From the NCBI RefSeq assembly GCF_004011695.2, contig NC_082410.1:1364001-1428000 (forward strand): a DNA stretch of 64,000 nucleotides, given 5' to 3'. This stretch comes from Ascochyta rabiei. Taxonomy: Eukaryota; Ascomycota; Dothideomycetes; Pleosporales; Didymellaceae. This document shows, piece after piece, positions 21,831 to 34,438 of this stretch. The notes under the pieces are model-generated. The model was not told the DNA's origin, ran no database searches, and saw only the letters and a program-made list of their open reading frames with translations. Both the position numbers and the translations under genes were made by a program. Positions within the stretch are counted from its first letter, which is position 1; every line of letters starts with the position of its first letter.

Positions 21831-23467
21831 ATGATCCGCCATGACTATTCTCGAGTCGACTCCAAGCGACGAGCAAACCTCAGTCACAAGAAGAAGCAAT
21901 TCGCCAAGGCGGAATTCCAGGAGCAGACCTACGAGCACCGCCTCAGCCTTTACACACTACCGCCGACGGCCGAGATCACCCTCGAGGAGTTTGAGCAATG
22001 GGCGATTGATCGACTGAAGGGTGAGTAATTACAGTACAGGCATGCGCGCGTGTAGAGGCTGACAAACACGGCTACAGTCCTCTCCGAAATCGAAGCATGC
22101 ACATTTCGCAACAAGAGCCCCGAAGAGACCGCTGAGTACATGAAGAGCATTCTAGACAAATACATACCGCTGCGATCCAGCACGTCGAAGAGCCAGCACC
22201 TGCATCACGAGAGGAAGAAAGATCACTATTCACACTTCATCTTGAGACTTGCATTCTCTGCGACTGAAGACCTGCGCAGGCGGTTCTCTAGATTGGAGAC
22301 GATGCTGTTTCGGCTAAGATTCAAGGATGATGACTGTTTCGAAAGACAGGAGTTCGTCAGAAGCTTGAACCTCGAGTGGGAAGAGGTACAAGAAGCGGAG
22401 AAAAGGGAACTGAAGGAAGAGCTACTAGCTGCGGCTGGTGGAGGTATGAAGAGTCGCGAAGAACAAGAGTGGTTCAAGGTCGATTGGGAGAGAGTGCCAG
22501 AGCTAGTGGAGCAGAGGAGGGTGTTCCTCAAGAGGGGAAAGGCGTACGTACCACAGCGAGAGCAGATGAGTTTGGTGGTCGCGGAATTCACCAAGAAGCT
22601 GGACGAGGCACTCGAGGCAAGCCTTCTCTTGATATCTTCATACAGACATATTGCTAACGAGACTGCCAGCTCACTTCTCGCGCCCTCCCCCGCCTCGACG
22701 AAGACGATCGCCTCGCCCCTATCCTCGCGCATCTCTCACAATCTTTCACAGCGCCCGACGCCGCCTACTCCACCTCCGATGCCAATATCGACGGCCTCTC
22801 CGCCATAACCGCGAGTTCGATCGATACGCTCTCGCAAAACTTTCCTCTTTGCATGCGCAACCTACACACAACGCTGCGAGAGAACTCACACTTGAAACAT
22901 TTCGGACGCTTACAGTACACCCTTTTCCTCAAGGGCATCGGTCTCTCGCTCGATGAATGCATCATCTTCTGGCGAAGAAGCTTCAAATTGATGACGGACG
23001 ACAAGTTTGCGAAGGAATACCGTTACAACATCCGCCACTCATACGGCGACGTTGGTGGAGACAGCAACCGAAGAGGGCGTGGCTATACACCTTATTCCTG
23101 TCAAAAGCTCTTAACGGAACCACTTCCTGGACCGGGCCAGACACATGGTTGTCCGTATCGCACATTTACGCCTGACAACCTGATCTCGGTGCTGCAGAGG
23201 GTAGGTGTGAACGAGAGAGACGTATTAAAAACTGTGAGAGAGGATGTGGGCAAGCAGAGATACCACGTCGCGTGTAACCGGGTGTTTGAATGGAGCCACA
23301 AGAGGGAAATCAAGAAGGTCAAAGACGATGGTTCGTGGAGTGCCACCGATCTTGACACCATCGTTCATCCCAATACGTACTTCAAGAGGAGTTGGCTGCT
23401 GAAGCATTTGGGCGAAGGCAATGCCGGGATAGTTAACGGTGGGCCGGGAGACAAGATGGAGGATTAA
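21831..23467 (+). CDS. PRI2: DNA primase large subunit
   Basis: The regulatory subunit of DNA primase, working with Pri1 and polymerase alpha to start DNA strands. Exons 21831-22020, 22078-22616 and 22670-23467 encode 508 residues, the usual size. The C-terminal iron-sulfur domain has its four cysteine ligands at Cys304 (FPLCMRN), Cys387 (PYSCQKLL), Cys404 (HGCPYRTF) and Cys445 (HVACNRVFEW). Intron 1 is an ordinary GT-AG. Intron 2 (22617-22669) starts with GC (GAG|GCAAGC) and ends CCAG with a GCTAAC branch site; only this splice keeps the frame and restores the alignable sequence EALE-LTSRALPRLD. Transcribed in the same direction as the two genes upstream. Confidence 0.95.
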
Positions 23468-24077
23468 GTGACATTTCTGTGCATTCTTTTGAGATCCGGT
23501 TCTGCGTGTTTGGATATATGGGTGGCAAAGGGTGTCCGGAGTACGTTTGCATAGCTGGGCGCAGGCTTGCAGCTACTTGATGTTCCGTAGCGGTAAACAA
23601 TGACTATTGAATACATAATTGCCGTTTCGTCTACCTGCTTTGTTCATATCCACTGCAGAATCTCACACACTTTATGACAGCGTGGTGTTGACGTTGCTCA
23701 TGGATTGACCGTGTAGATAAATGTGGTGGGGTTGCCCCGGCGGTTTCCCTCCGCAACTTCCACTGTGCCTCATCCAAAGTTTTAAACAAACGCATCGCAA
23801 AGACAATACAACAAAGTGCAAATAATCCTGTCGAAGTGCAATTCTCTCACTTTCTCCTGCTCTATTTTGGACGGCGGTCTTCACGTTAGTCAGCGCGCTT
23901 TGCTCCGGTATTCACAGACCGATTCCTGCTCTCTTCTTCCTACCAGCATGTTCTTCTTTCACTGCGCAACACCTGGACACGTCACAACCATAAAGCTGCC
24001 GTCCATCTCGAACCTGGCCTGAAGACTCTTCCCTACGCGCCGAAGCTGGTCTCAACCTCAAGGCCGTAAATTTGGAC
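23468..24077. other. Intergenic, about 0.6 kb
   Basis: Between primase and the decaying gene. No coding or repeat signal seen. Confidence 0.5.
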
Positions 24078-26761
24078 ATGGAACCAACGGGACAAGCCAC
24101 GTTAAACGAATCATGGACGACCAGTAACCTCCCGGACCCGGCCACCTCTATTCAATGCAAACATTGCAACCGTCACGTCGCAACAATCTCTGTTGGAAAT
24201 GGGTTCGTCCCAGTCGTCTCCCAGACACAGGCCTGTATGATTTGTGAGCCATTCCTTGGCTTGCACGAAACGCTTCAGACCAGAGAACAAGAGCACACCG
24301 CGCTACTGGATAGAGGGCCAAAGCATCATGGCCGTACCTTGGCCCACGAAAGGTTTCGCAATGCAAAAGTCGCGCTTGAAAACTTCCTGATCAGCATCGA
24401 AGCACCCAACGAAGCGATCTTCGATGTAGCGCAGGCTGATTTTGCAACTCGCGCAGACCCTACGCAGCCTGCGCGTACAGACAACACAGCGGAGGGGCCA
24501 AGACCTCATATCAACCGGCGAGATTCCAGAGAAGAATCACCGCAAGTCGAACAGATCACACCCACGGAACTCTCGCCGATTGCCAAGCGTAGGCTGGAGC
24601 GCGACTCTGGAGCCAAAAGCTTAGAGCGGAAGCGTATCAAGTTCACCGAATCAGTCGAGGAACGTCCAGAGTACAGGTCTTTCTACGAATTCTTTCGCGG
24701 CGGTAAGGAGTATATACCTGGCCGGTATGTGGTAGCTGAAGGCTCTGAGTATCTCGATACAAGTGGCTCAACTCTCAGCTTCACCAAGTTTACAGGTCAG
24801 AGGAAAGTGGGCTCTAAATTCGTTGACGTTGTGCCAAAAGAGGAACCACAGGAAGGAGAAGACAATGTTCTAACGGTGAAGAGCAAGGGAACGGGCAATC
24901 GTAAACGAAAGCAAGATCGAGAAGCATTTGAAGATAGACGCAAGCATTTGGAACACTCGGATTCTATGCCAGAATACGAGAGAGACAATGATGGGATGAA
25001 CGGGCGAGAGTTGAGAAGTACAAGGCGATCCAGGTCAACAACGCCGTCAGTCATGACTAGGTCACGAAGAGAGGTCGCCCAGTATGATGGACAAGACGAT
25101 AAAGCACAGAATATTGTCCACGTAAACCGCTCCCTGATTGTTAGTCTGAAAACTCCATACCTCTTCAGAGATGACGTTCCTGCAGACGAACAAGGATCGA
25201 TGCACACACCAGAGCATGGAGAAGAGGATCAAGATATATCTCGCGAAGGTGACCGCGCCGAAGCGACAAGAGACGCCGCAGAGCTTACAAGAATTAACCA
25301 AGTTGTAGAAAATTTGGAGCGCGAGTTGAATGGTCTACAGCAGGCTGTTGCTACTCCTAAATACACGCACAAAGTCTCTACGGCTGTACGCGGTGCCCTT
25401 GAGGCTTTGGCGCCCCTGAAAAAGCTACTCGAGACTAGGCCAGTCGATACTGAAAAAGACGGAGAATCTGAAGGTGATATCGAGGACGGTAGCATCTACT
25501 TCGATGTTGTTGATGCGACCGACAAGGTGGTCTCAGAAGACATGCTGCACTCAGCTGAGGCTCTAGAGAAACTGGAACATTCGCAAACAAGGGCTGACAC
25601 AGCAAGTCACATTGGAGCTGGGGAGGTCTACGAAAGTTTCACTCCGGATGCAAACGGGCTCGATGATATGCCAATGGAGGTTGGACAAAACATGCACACT
25701 ACCCCAGCAGCTGAGACAGCAGAACCTGAAGACGAGCATACCCCACAGCATGCAGTGCTATCTGTTGAAGCAGGTCTTGAGAAAACATCAAAAAGTATCA
25801 CGGATGAAGGCGCCACGGTTACTTCAACAACTACCAAGTGTGGAAGCAGTGAGCCTAGCAGACACATCTTTCGAGTCACATGACTTTTCAGAACTGAGCA
25901 CAATTAGGAGACGATCACGAGAAGCCACTCCTCAGCCCAACGGAACACCTTCAGATAATGAAAGGACGACAATCCAGGACCCCGAAATGCCAGCTGGGAT
26001 AACAGTGCTGGTCCCACCCAGCGAAGTAACCCAGAACGAAGACGCTAACTCGTATCAAGGCGTTAGCGCGTTGATCAACGGCCAAGTCGAGACACAGGGC
26101 GTCCAGGCGCAATGCGAAAGCGAGGCTTCCAACGGTTCTCCAAAAGCCAGTGATATTGATCAACATTTCGGTACCACATCTGCAGGGTCCGGCGAACCAA
26201 TGCAACAATCGGATGTTTGTGGACACAAATCGGCGTCGGGCAAAGCCGCAAACGGACCTTGATATGGCTCACAGTCCAGCCTAAGTGGAAAATATGAGCG
26301 GCCTAGACCTTTCTGTAGATCACGCGATTGAAAGCAACATGGAGATCTTGGATTAGGAAATGCTCAACAGTGACGAACAGTCGTCCAGAAACCAACGAGG
26401 TTTCTCTAGCACCGACGACGGTTTGAAGATCAAGGCACATAACGAGGAACTCACTTACGCCCACGAAGTTCCGGACGACGCGTTTGACATTGAGGAAGCA
26501 GGTTGTGTGCGGCAGCCTACGATTTCGACCGTTTTCGGACCGCAAGCAAACAAAGAGTCTGCGTCTGCAAACGAAATCACTCAGCATGCATCCCACTATG
26601 CACCCGCAAACAAACCAAGCGGCAACGTACACTCTGACGTGGCCATCAGCTTGGGTGAAACCACCAAAAACGTTTACCAGATGAAGCGACAGGACCCTGA
26701 AGATCTATGCGTCGACAAAGCTAAGGTGGCGCCGCGTGTCCATGCAAGGGAACCGAAGTAG
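24078..26761 (+). pseudogene. Unknown zinc-binding-like protein gene with frame breaks and in-frame stops
   Basis: Not recognised. A 601-codon frame from the ATG at 24078 begins with a C-x2-C-x22-C-x2-C pattern (Cys27, 30, 53, 56), a helical segment (HERFRNAKVALENFLISIE), then a segment with EFFRGGKEYIPGRYVV and a long acidic, Ser-rich tail. The frame ends at 25883, but coding-like sequence (SLADTSFESHDFSELSTI...) continues in a second frame to 26262, and then in a third frame to 26761. In the third frame two in-frame stops, TAA (near 26282) and TAG (near 26356), sit in otherwise continuous acidic Ser/Glu-rich sequence. No intron explains both shifts. Either the gene is decaying or only the 601-residue N-terminal product is made. 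No function is proposed. Confidence 0.55.
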
Positions 26762-29700
26762 AAATCCAGGCCAAAAAGGCTAGAGCACAGGGATGTTTGC
26801 TACCCGTGGATCCACTCAGGCTTGTGGCGCACGCTGTGATGCGCATCGCAGTGTGGTCCAATGAATGGAGCTGTTGTGTCTGGGCGATCGTGTAGAATAT
26901 AGCTTGTGCTCTGACCATACTAGATGTGGGGCTGCTCAATGTAGAAAAACATCTTACAATAGCTGCGCCCTCATTAGCCGTTGTTAGAGCGGAAGACGCT
27001 GAACCCGTCCTGTTCTGGCCGATCACTGCACTTGATCAACGCAACCATTCCCAGAATCCGAAACCACGGAGCCAGCCAAGCAACATAGCTTCTCACACGA
27101 CGAGCAACTGTCAATAGTCCGTGCTCCTACAAGCCAGCCGTTCATAGTCTCGCTTCTGATCCCCTGGCAGATCTCTAGCCATGTGTCCATGTTCGAGAAG
27201 TTCTGACCCGAGCGGATCAAACTGATCCAGTGTTTTCTGCACGGGCAACCGGATATCGGCACATAGCCTCTACAAGGGGTGGAAGATGTATGTCAGCCCG
27301 TCGCGGTTGCTCGTTCTCCGTTTTGCCTGTTGCGGCAGGTAGGCGTGGGTGCAGTCGATTGCGGTGGAACCATGGTTCCGTTCACAACGGGGAGAGAGAT
27401 GTATATCTATCTGTAGCTGCCAGTGGGGTGCATGTGTGCAGGAGCGAGATTGTTGAAGTGTGAGCGACTGCGAAGGCTGAGGTTTCAGATGTTTGTACTT
27501 TTAGTTTTCGGCGTTGTAGACGTTCTTCGCTAGTAGAGGACATGCGTGTTTGGGATCGGTGGCCATGAGACTTTGCTGAGGGATACTTTTTGGTGTTCAA
27601 CATGTGCTTGATTCAGAGTTGATGGCGTGTCGCCTGAACACACGCGAGCTGTGGGGCAATGAGGACTTTTGCCAATCAGTGTGTTTATCTTTATAGAAGC
27701 AATTGATGTGTTTGAAGGAAATGAGTGGAATCTGGAAGCAGTACGAGTATCCTCGCCACGTGATGGTGATTCAACTCCACTGTTGATGCTTGATCTGATT
27801 GTATTGCTTTTGAACAGAGACTATACTATACGACTCACCCTCTCTCTACACCCAAAAATCTGCTTTGCTCGCGCTCAAGTTGTTGAGTTCCTGTTCCTTA
27901 TGTCGAGACCATGCAAGGTGAAGGAGTCAAGCAAGTTCGCAATTTTGCAAGGATGTCTTGCAAGTTTTTTTGCTGTGACATCACAACGCAAAATTTCAAC
28001 CGTTCTCATGAGTAGTACTCAGAAGGCTTGAGACTGCACGTGATTCCCAACATTTATGGTTTGACAAGAGGCTTCGCATGTTACGTCTGACGGCGCGCAG
28101 ATCTTGAAGGCAAAGTGCATTATTGCAGGATGAGGATGTGAGATGGAGAAATGGAGAAATCGCGTACGCCGATGACTCGCCTTTCCAACGCTTTCGTGCT
28201 CGCGCACATGGCTGCACGGACCACCGGTTCGATCGTTCCGGCTGCTCCCCCCCCCTGATCGACGCTGCGTAATCCTGCCGTGCACCACAAGCTGACAGCA
28301 TCCATCGGTCTCTCCGCTTGACGATCATCTCCATGTCTCCGTGTCTTACACCACGACACCCGCGTCAATGGAACATGAAAACCCTTCTAAATCGTAGTGC
28401 TTGCCGATGTCGCCCGTAGCAGCTTGATTCGTTTCATTTTCGACGCGGCGTCTGGCTTCCAGATACCCTCAACGGATGTTCGGCATCACAATACCACACA
28501 TCCCTGAGGCGTGAGGCTGTAGGTAATGGCAAGGGTGGCTATGCGAGTGGCTGGACGTGCATCTGGGCCTAAAGGCCCCTCAGGAAGACGCAACGTTCGG
28601 GCAAGCAGTGGAGACAAGTTTCAATGGTGGTTCTAGCGGGAGGACAAAGCCGCCGGTGGGAACAAATGATGCCACAAGGGGGGTGCCTGAACGAAGCAGA
28701 AATACGAGCGGCTTGCACTGAGCATCTAGTAATCTTTTACAAGAAGAAAACTCCGGCTTGGCAGGTCGAATTTTTGCTCCGTTCAGGCACCCCCCCTTGT
28801 ACGATTCAGGGTCACATGTACTGCTATGGAGGATCCTAGTAATGCAATACAGATAAACGACTCCAACTTGGCATAATCGAAGATGCATTCGGCTATCCAC
28901 GCTTACTCCACTTGTCAGACTGGCACCGTCGAAAACGTAGCAAGCAATCATAACCTCTTGTTCTGCTGCCAAGATACGGCCACGAGGCTCCCACGTTGGG
29001 GGCATTTTAGAGCCGCATTAGTGGCGGCTAAGGTGGTCATACGGTGTGTTGGACGCAGACTGCGATATGCCCTGTTCCCTACCCAAAAGCGTGTTTTGGA
29101 TTTTGCACCTCCCTGGAAGCTCTCGATACAGAGTTATCATGTTAAGGTTCATAAGTGGGGGAACCGTAGGCGCTTCCAAACTATCGACCTTCCCTGTAGT
29201 ATAATCAGGTGCTATCGATTTGGTGGCAAAAGACCCCTGATGTAATCGAGTGCTTCAGACGAGCATGGGGAGATGGTCTTGCTGCGAGTTTTGATTTGCC
29301 CGATCATAGCTGCTTTGGACCAATCAGAGGATTATGAGTCCTTGGAAACCCCACTAAGCAAGCACCCTTGAGCAGATCGTCGTCACAGCCATTGCTGCAC
29401 GTTCTACGGGTTAGCAGCAGTCGCCTGCGTTGCTCACCGGATGGGCTCTGACCTACTTTCTTCCAGAAGACCAGCCCCCGGTCAATACGAGGCTGTCATG
29501 CATTTGTTGAGAGCGTACCCTTGCGGACTGGCCAGTCGCCTCCCATCGACACTTCAGTAGACGCCACAAATGCACACATGTTAGTGATTATTGGCAACCA
29601 AGCGGCACATTTTGACAGCGCAGACCGCTGGGTGTCTTGCGCGAGCACTCCCGCAATTGACACGTAGATTATTTGGTCGAGTACCCTGTTGCAGTAGTCT

Positions 29701-31257
29701 GCATAAGGTCCCTGGCAACCGTTAGATTTCAACTCGAACCCTTGCAGTACAGCGTCAGTCAGCCGCACCTTAGACTGCATATTGATTAGGTTCTAAAGTT
29801 CACTAGACGGGCACTCATTGGTTGGATAGCAATCTGGGTCGCTCGGATGCTCGGCCATGTCAATCACTTGAATTAGCCGATTCAAACACCGAACACCGAC
29901 GCCAACACAAATAGCATCAACATGGTTGGTCAACTATGTTGCGATACGTGTGTTATTGTGGTTGCTGGACACCCTACCCGCCCGTTCACCGCCAGAGCCA
30001 TTCTACCTATTACGTTGTCCCAGCCCTTCTCCATGATGCATCGCGTGCATGCACACGTACCACCTTAAACGAAATGTGGCACCCTGGAATCGATGGTACC
30101 CGTCGTCAACCAAACTCTATCAAAGTGTGTGTGCGTCTCAAGTGCGCCTCGAACTCTATATGTAATTCCCGCAGCCATCGTGTGGCCATCCAGTTGCCAC
30201 AGGCAAAGCCACACTTAGACGTTGCGACATTATCGAAACAACAAACCATGTCCGACATGATGGGTTCATGACGATACACATCTGACGAAAGCCAACGGCC
30301 AGAGTTACCGAAACAAGACAAGAGCATTATTGGCTCGTGTCGAGGTACGCTTGCTTGCAGCCGCTAAATACTATAAACATGATGCAGGGCGCACCCGTTC
30401 CCGGAAGGATACATTCGCAAGGCAATTGATGATCCCGTACACGTGCTGCTCGCCGGATCCGCATACCATGACCTGGCCAGTGCGGCAGGTCTTGTGCAGA
30501 AACGCCTTTCGATATTATTTATAACGAGCGCGCACGGATGCTGTTGCAGATGACAAAGAAAGAAGAAGTCTGCTGATTGGCGTAAAGCTAAGAAAACCTC
30601 GGAAGTCGGACTTGCTAAGCCTCTGCTTTTCCTCCACATTGCACTGGCCAGGGGACTCTACTTTCGCCGGAGATCAGAGTAGAGTCCGCAGATGCCTCGG
30701 CCGAGTATGGCAAACACGAGCTGTCGGTTGCCTCGCCAATTGTTGATCGTTGTATATCAGAGAAAAAGGCTTATCGCCAAATGTGAGCAACATTGACGAA
30801 TGCGAGGAAGACGTCATGCACTCACAGCCTGCGATTCGAATCGATGTTTGAAGCGAAGCGAAGCGAAAACGCGGGATGGAAAGAGGGGTAGCCAGACTGG
30901 AGAGCGTTGATAGGTGTATTGTGAGAGTCTATTATGTTGGTAGGTGTCTATAGTGTAATGTCGACTGATTCATTACGACATTCGTTCGTGATCTCGTCGT
31001 TGAGCGTCTGCTGCATTGTACGTGAACCTTCTGAGGTCTTCGAGCTAACAATATCGTTGCAGTCTCTATCCCCCAGCTCACCAATCTTATGTGGTGGCTG
31101 TGTGTATCCTCCCCCTGTCTCTTCTTCCTTCTCCGGTCTCCATCAACGTAAACTGCTGAGCCCTAGATAGCAACAATGCCAGTCTAGAAACGCGTTGGGT
31201 ATCATATGGTTGAAAAATGTATGTTGTGTCTCCGAAAGAGCCTGAAATCGATGTTCT
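26762..31257. other. Gene-poor region, 4.5 kb
   Basis: No gene is supported. It contains a 127-bp inverted-repeat element (listed separately) and GAAGC repeats near 30850-30866. The best small coding candidate is a minus-strand frame starting at 29780, discussed under findings. Neither strand shows recognisable transposase, reverse transcriptase or rRNA sequence. Confidence 0.5.
28674..28800. mobile_element. Small inverted-repeat element (MITE-like), 127 bp
   Basis: Left end ACAAGGGGGG-TGCCTGAACG (28674-28693) recurs in reverse complement at the right end (28780-28800), differing by one G. The match extends inward with a few substitutions to about 36 bp per arm (to 28709 and from 28765). The ~55-bp centre has no coding capacity. 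I see no target-site duplication, so it may be an old MITE or simply a hairpin-forming sequence. Confidence 0.5.
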
Positions 31258-33581
31258 TCATGAAGCAAAGACGTCCTGATGAGCCTCCCACTGCCATTGC
31301 CCTGTAAGCTGGCGCGCACGGTATTCGGTTGAGTAGCCGAGGTCGGCTTCAATTTCGCGAATGAGGTCGAGGACAACTTGACGCTCTCGAGCGTCACCAA
31401 GGCATTGTCCGGCAGTAAACAATGCTTGAACAGAGAAAATGCGGACTGCATCATCAGACTGAGCCAGGGAGATGCCGACAATTTCGCGGCTGTGCTTCTG
31501 GCAAGCGGCGAGGACGGATTGGTAGGAGTTGAGACGAGCACAGACGGTGCTGCGACCTTGAGTGGATTCGTACGGCTTGTTCATAAACAGCAGAATCTGG
31601 CTCATGTGGTAGGTCTGCATTGTTGAAGCGCACATGGGGATGTTGTACCAAACTTCTGGGAACATGGCCTCATTCTCTCCTCGAAGAAGACGTCCAGGTG
31701 CTAGAGTTGGCTCGACTCGAGCTGAAGGTTTGAAAGTCATGGGAAGGCCGTCGTACCATGCCTGAAACTGCTTGCGCAGGTGGTACCAATAATCTGAAAG
31801 AGTCGACTGAGGAATACCAACCCAGCCCATTCCCGTATCTGCGGGGAGCTCATCTCCAGCCGCCATGAAATTGATCAGCTTCGACATAAGCCAGATAAGA
31901 GCGTTGGAGATAGCACCATCATCTGAGTAGCCGTTTTCGGTGATGCTAATGGGGGCCAAGAAACCCTGGTCATCGATCAGTAGGCCGGCTTCTTTCCATA
32001 ATGAAAGGTCTTCGGTATCGAGGTGCGTGCGAGTCTTATTGATGACTGTTTGCTTAGTTAGCAGAGAATGGGCTGTTTGAGGCTAGAAACGTACAAGCTG
32101 CAAACATGTCTTGTCGTGCGATATTCCAAAATGTCGATCGACGGGCCTTGGAGATGAAGTTGATACTGGATGGTGACATGGGAGAATTTGGTGATTGCAC
32201 ATGGCAAGATACCGTGCGCTCTTGTGAATGCAGGAGGAGACTATTGGCCCCACTGAGGTGTTTCGCCCATTCCGACATTGACGTGTCAAGGAATTCGTAC
32301 ACGCAAAGAATGGCTGATGCCGCTAACAGTTCGTCCGTGCTAGACGCGCAGGAGGCGTTGCTTGATGTTCGGCGTCGTTTAGCTGGGTGAACGACATCGC
32401 CATTGTGCTGGCGAAGCTCGCAGTCTGAGTCGTCCGGCGTGATGGTAGTATCCGACTTCAAGGCCTGGAGCAGAAGAGATACGGCGTTGTCATAGTATAT
32501 GGCGGCCTTGTGCTTCCAGTCGACCGATGACGAACCAGGGTAGACTTCCATCCTCGGTTGAGACCTAGACCCTGCAGGCTTGCAGCCCTTGACTTGCGCA
32601 AGAGTCTTTGCAGCACACGCGACGGCAGCGTTCTTGAGTAAGGCGTTCTCACGTGCTTGTACTGGTACATAAGATGCAAAGTATGTGTCTCTGTCGAAGA
32701 GGTCTAACCAGCGCCCTGGCCCCTCAGAGAAGTATCGTAATAAAAATGCGACCTCATGATCTTTTGAAGTGAATGAATCACAATCAGAGCGGGGTGGTGA
32801 CCTTCGCGAACTAGAGATGGAGTATTGTCGAGGCATATACTCTGTGGTAGTATCAAAGGGCGACGTAAGTCTAGGATCGATTGGAGGTGGTGTCATAGCA
32901 CCGGTCCAGTCTACGATGGGATGAATGCGTCGATCATATAACGAAGCTGGTGGCGAGACAGGAGTGTTGACCGTCGACGTAAGAGGCGACTGCATCAGAG
33001 GCGGCAACGCATCGAGTTCTGGAGTGTAGCACATGGGTGCACTTGTGGGTGCCAGATCGGGTCCCATGCTGGATGGTGTACTGGTCAGAGAGTGTGTATT
33101 TCCAGAAGTGGGCCATGTGTTGATGGACCGAGGCTGGAAAGGAGCAGGCGAGTCCATTGATGTGACAGACATAGTCTCGAGGTCTGGTGTCACGGGGTCG
33201 AGGTAAGGGTTTGTTGTATTGATGAAGGTGACTGCAGCTGGTGTCAAAGAAGAAGGGACTGTATGATGGTCTGAGCTACCTACCATTACGTGGGATGTCC
33301 AGCCAGATAGCGTCGTCTTCGAATGTGTTTTTATAAGAGTAGAAACCCTTCAAGGAGTTCTCGTCCCCTGAGTCTTCGCCATTCATGGAGGCATTGTGTT
33401 GATGACGGAAAACTATCCCTGAACTTGGAATGCACTCTCTCGAAGCCTTGATGCATTGTCCACACACAGGCTTCTTCTCATCACACTTGAGCTTCCGCTG
33501 GCGGCATGTGAGGCTAGAAAAGGTGTCAGAGGAGGTGAAGTAGGAACACCGCTCCACTTACCATCCAGTTCGTGAACGCAT
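31258..33581 (-). CDS. Zn2Cys6 transcription factor (second in window)
   Basis: Four exons: 33581-33562 (20 nt), 33513-33284, 33237-32095 and 32045-31258, giving 726 residues. The zinc cluster MRSRTGCLTCRQRKLKC starts at the very N-terminus: Cys7, 10, 17, 24, 27 and 34 (C-x2-C-x6-C-x6-C-x2-C-x6-C). The first cysteine codon is split by intron 1, so the DNA-binding domain exists only after splicing. A long Ser/Pro/Thr-rich linker follows, then an alpha-helical regulatory region (VAFLLRYFSEGPGRWLDLFD, AAIYYDNAVSLLLQAL, RQDMFAAFINKTRTHLDTEDLSLW) characteristic of the fungal-specific transcription factor 2 group (PF11951-like, as in ArcA/Acr-type regulators). Targets are unknown. Confidence 0.9.
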
Positions 33582-34438
33582 CTCAGCAATAATCCGCGTG
33601 GGTCAGTAGGGCTTTGGTAGTCACGGGTACTCGGGTCGAGCGAAGTGGGTATGAAGGAATGTTCGTACGAGTCGGCGAGCGCTGGGTTATAGATATAACA
33701 CCATGGTCGACGGCGATGCAGCGGTCTTGCTGAAGGTTGATGCGGGGTCTAGCATGGTTCGCGCCAGCGTCGGTCCACCGTCACAATCTAAGCGGGGCCT
33801 GTAGGAAATGGCGAAAGGCTTTTCCTTGCTCTAGGTGCGTCGGCATGAATCGCCGTTGCGTCGCTCGATCTGGGGTAGCTTGAGCATTGAGCTAAAGTTC
33901 AGGGAGGAGCAGCTACGATAGCCCCCGTCCGGCGAGTCGCGTCAAGCGCCGCAATGATGTGTGCGTCTCGCCGAATACTGACCGAACCGCAAAACGCACA
34001 TCACCCTGAGACAAAATACCGTAGGCGCGGGACTAGTCGGAAAGCGACCGCTAATCTCCACTTATTTTTTAAACTTTTCTCATGGCTCGCTTTCGCGTGA
34101 TACCGCGATCGGACCGTCTTGGCACGGCCCGCTTTTCTTCTTAGGAGCGCGCCCTCCACCCATCCCAGCTCCGATCCGGAGTGATGCATCGTCATCCGCC
34201 ATGCTTGCAGCGATGCTAGGTGCCCATCAAGTACGACGGACATACCTCCGTGTTCTCTGAACGGGTCAAGGCGGGATAACACTCGCGTTGTGAACGGGAA
34301 GAAACAAACGTGCATGCAGCGCATCGAAACATCGAAGGATTTTAGAAGCACTCGGAATATGTTCGGCTTCCTCACCGCCTTCAAGCGCATCCGCAGAACC
34401 CTGGCCCACGTTTTTGTTGGTGGCTGGGGCGGAGGCGC
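33582..34438. other. Intergenic, about 0.86 kb
   Basis: Promoter side of the Zn2Cys6 gene and 3' flank of POB3. No further gene or repeat seen. Confidence 0.5.

Noticed and set aside
27669..28031. 120-codon plus-strand frame in the gene-poor region
   Set aside because: No recognisable domain and no transcription signals; probably chance.
29701..29760. T-arm-like GGGTTCGAGTTG on the minus strand, considered as a tRNA
   Set aside because: No matching acceptor stem, D arm or anticodon arm could be paired around it; no tRNA found in the window.
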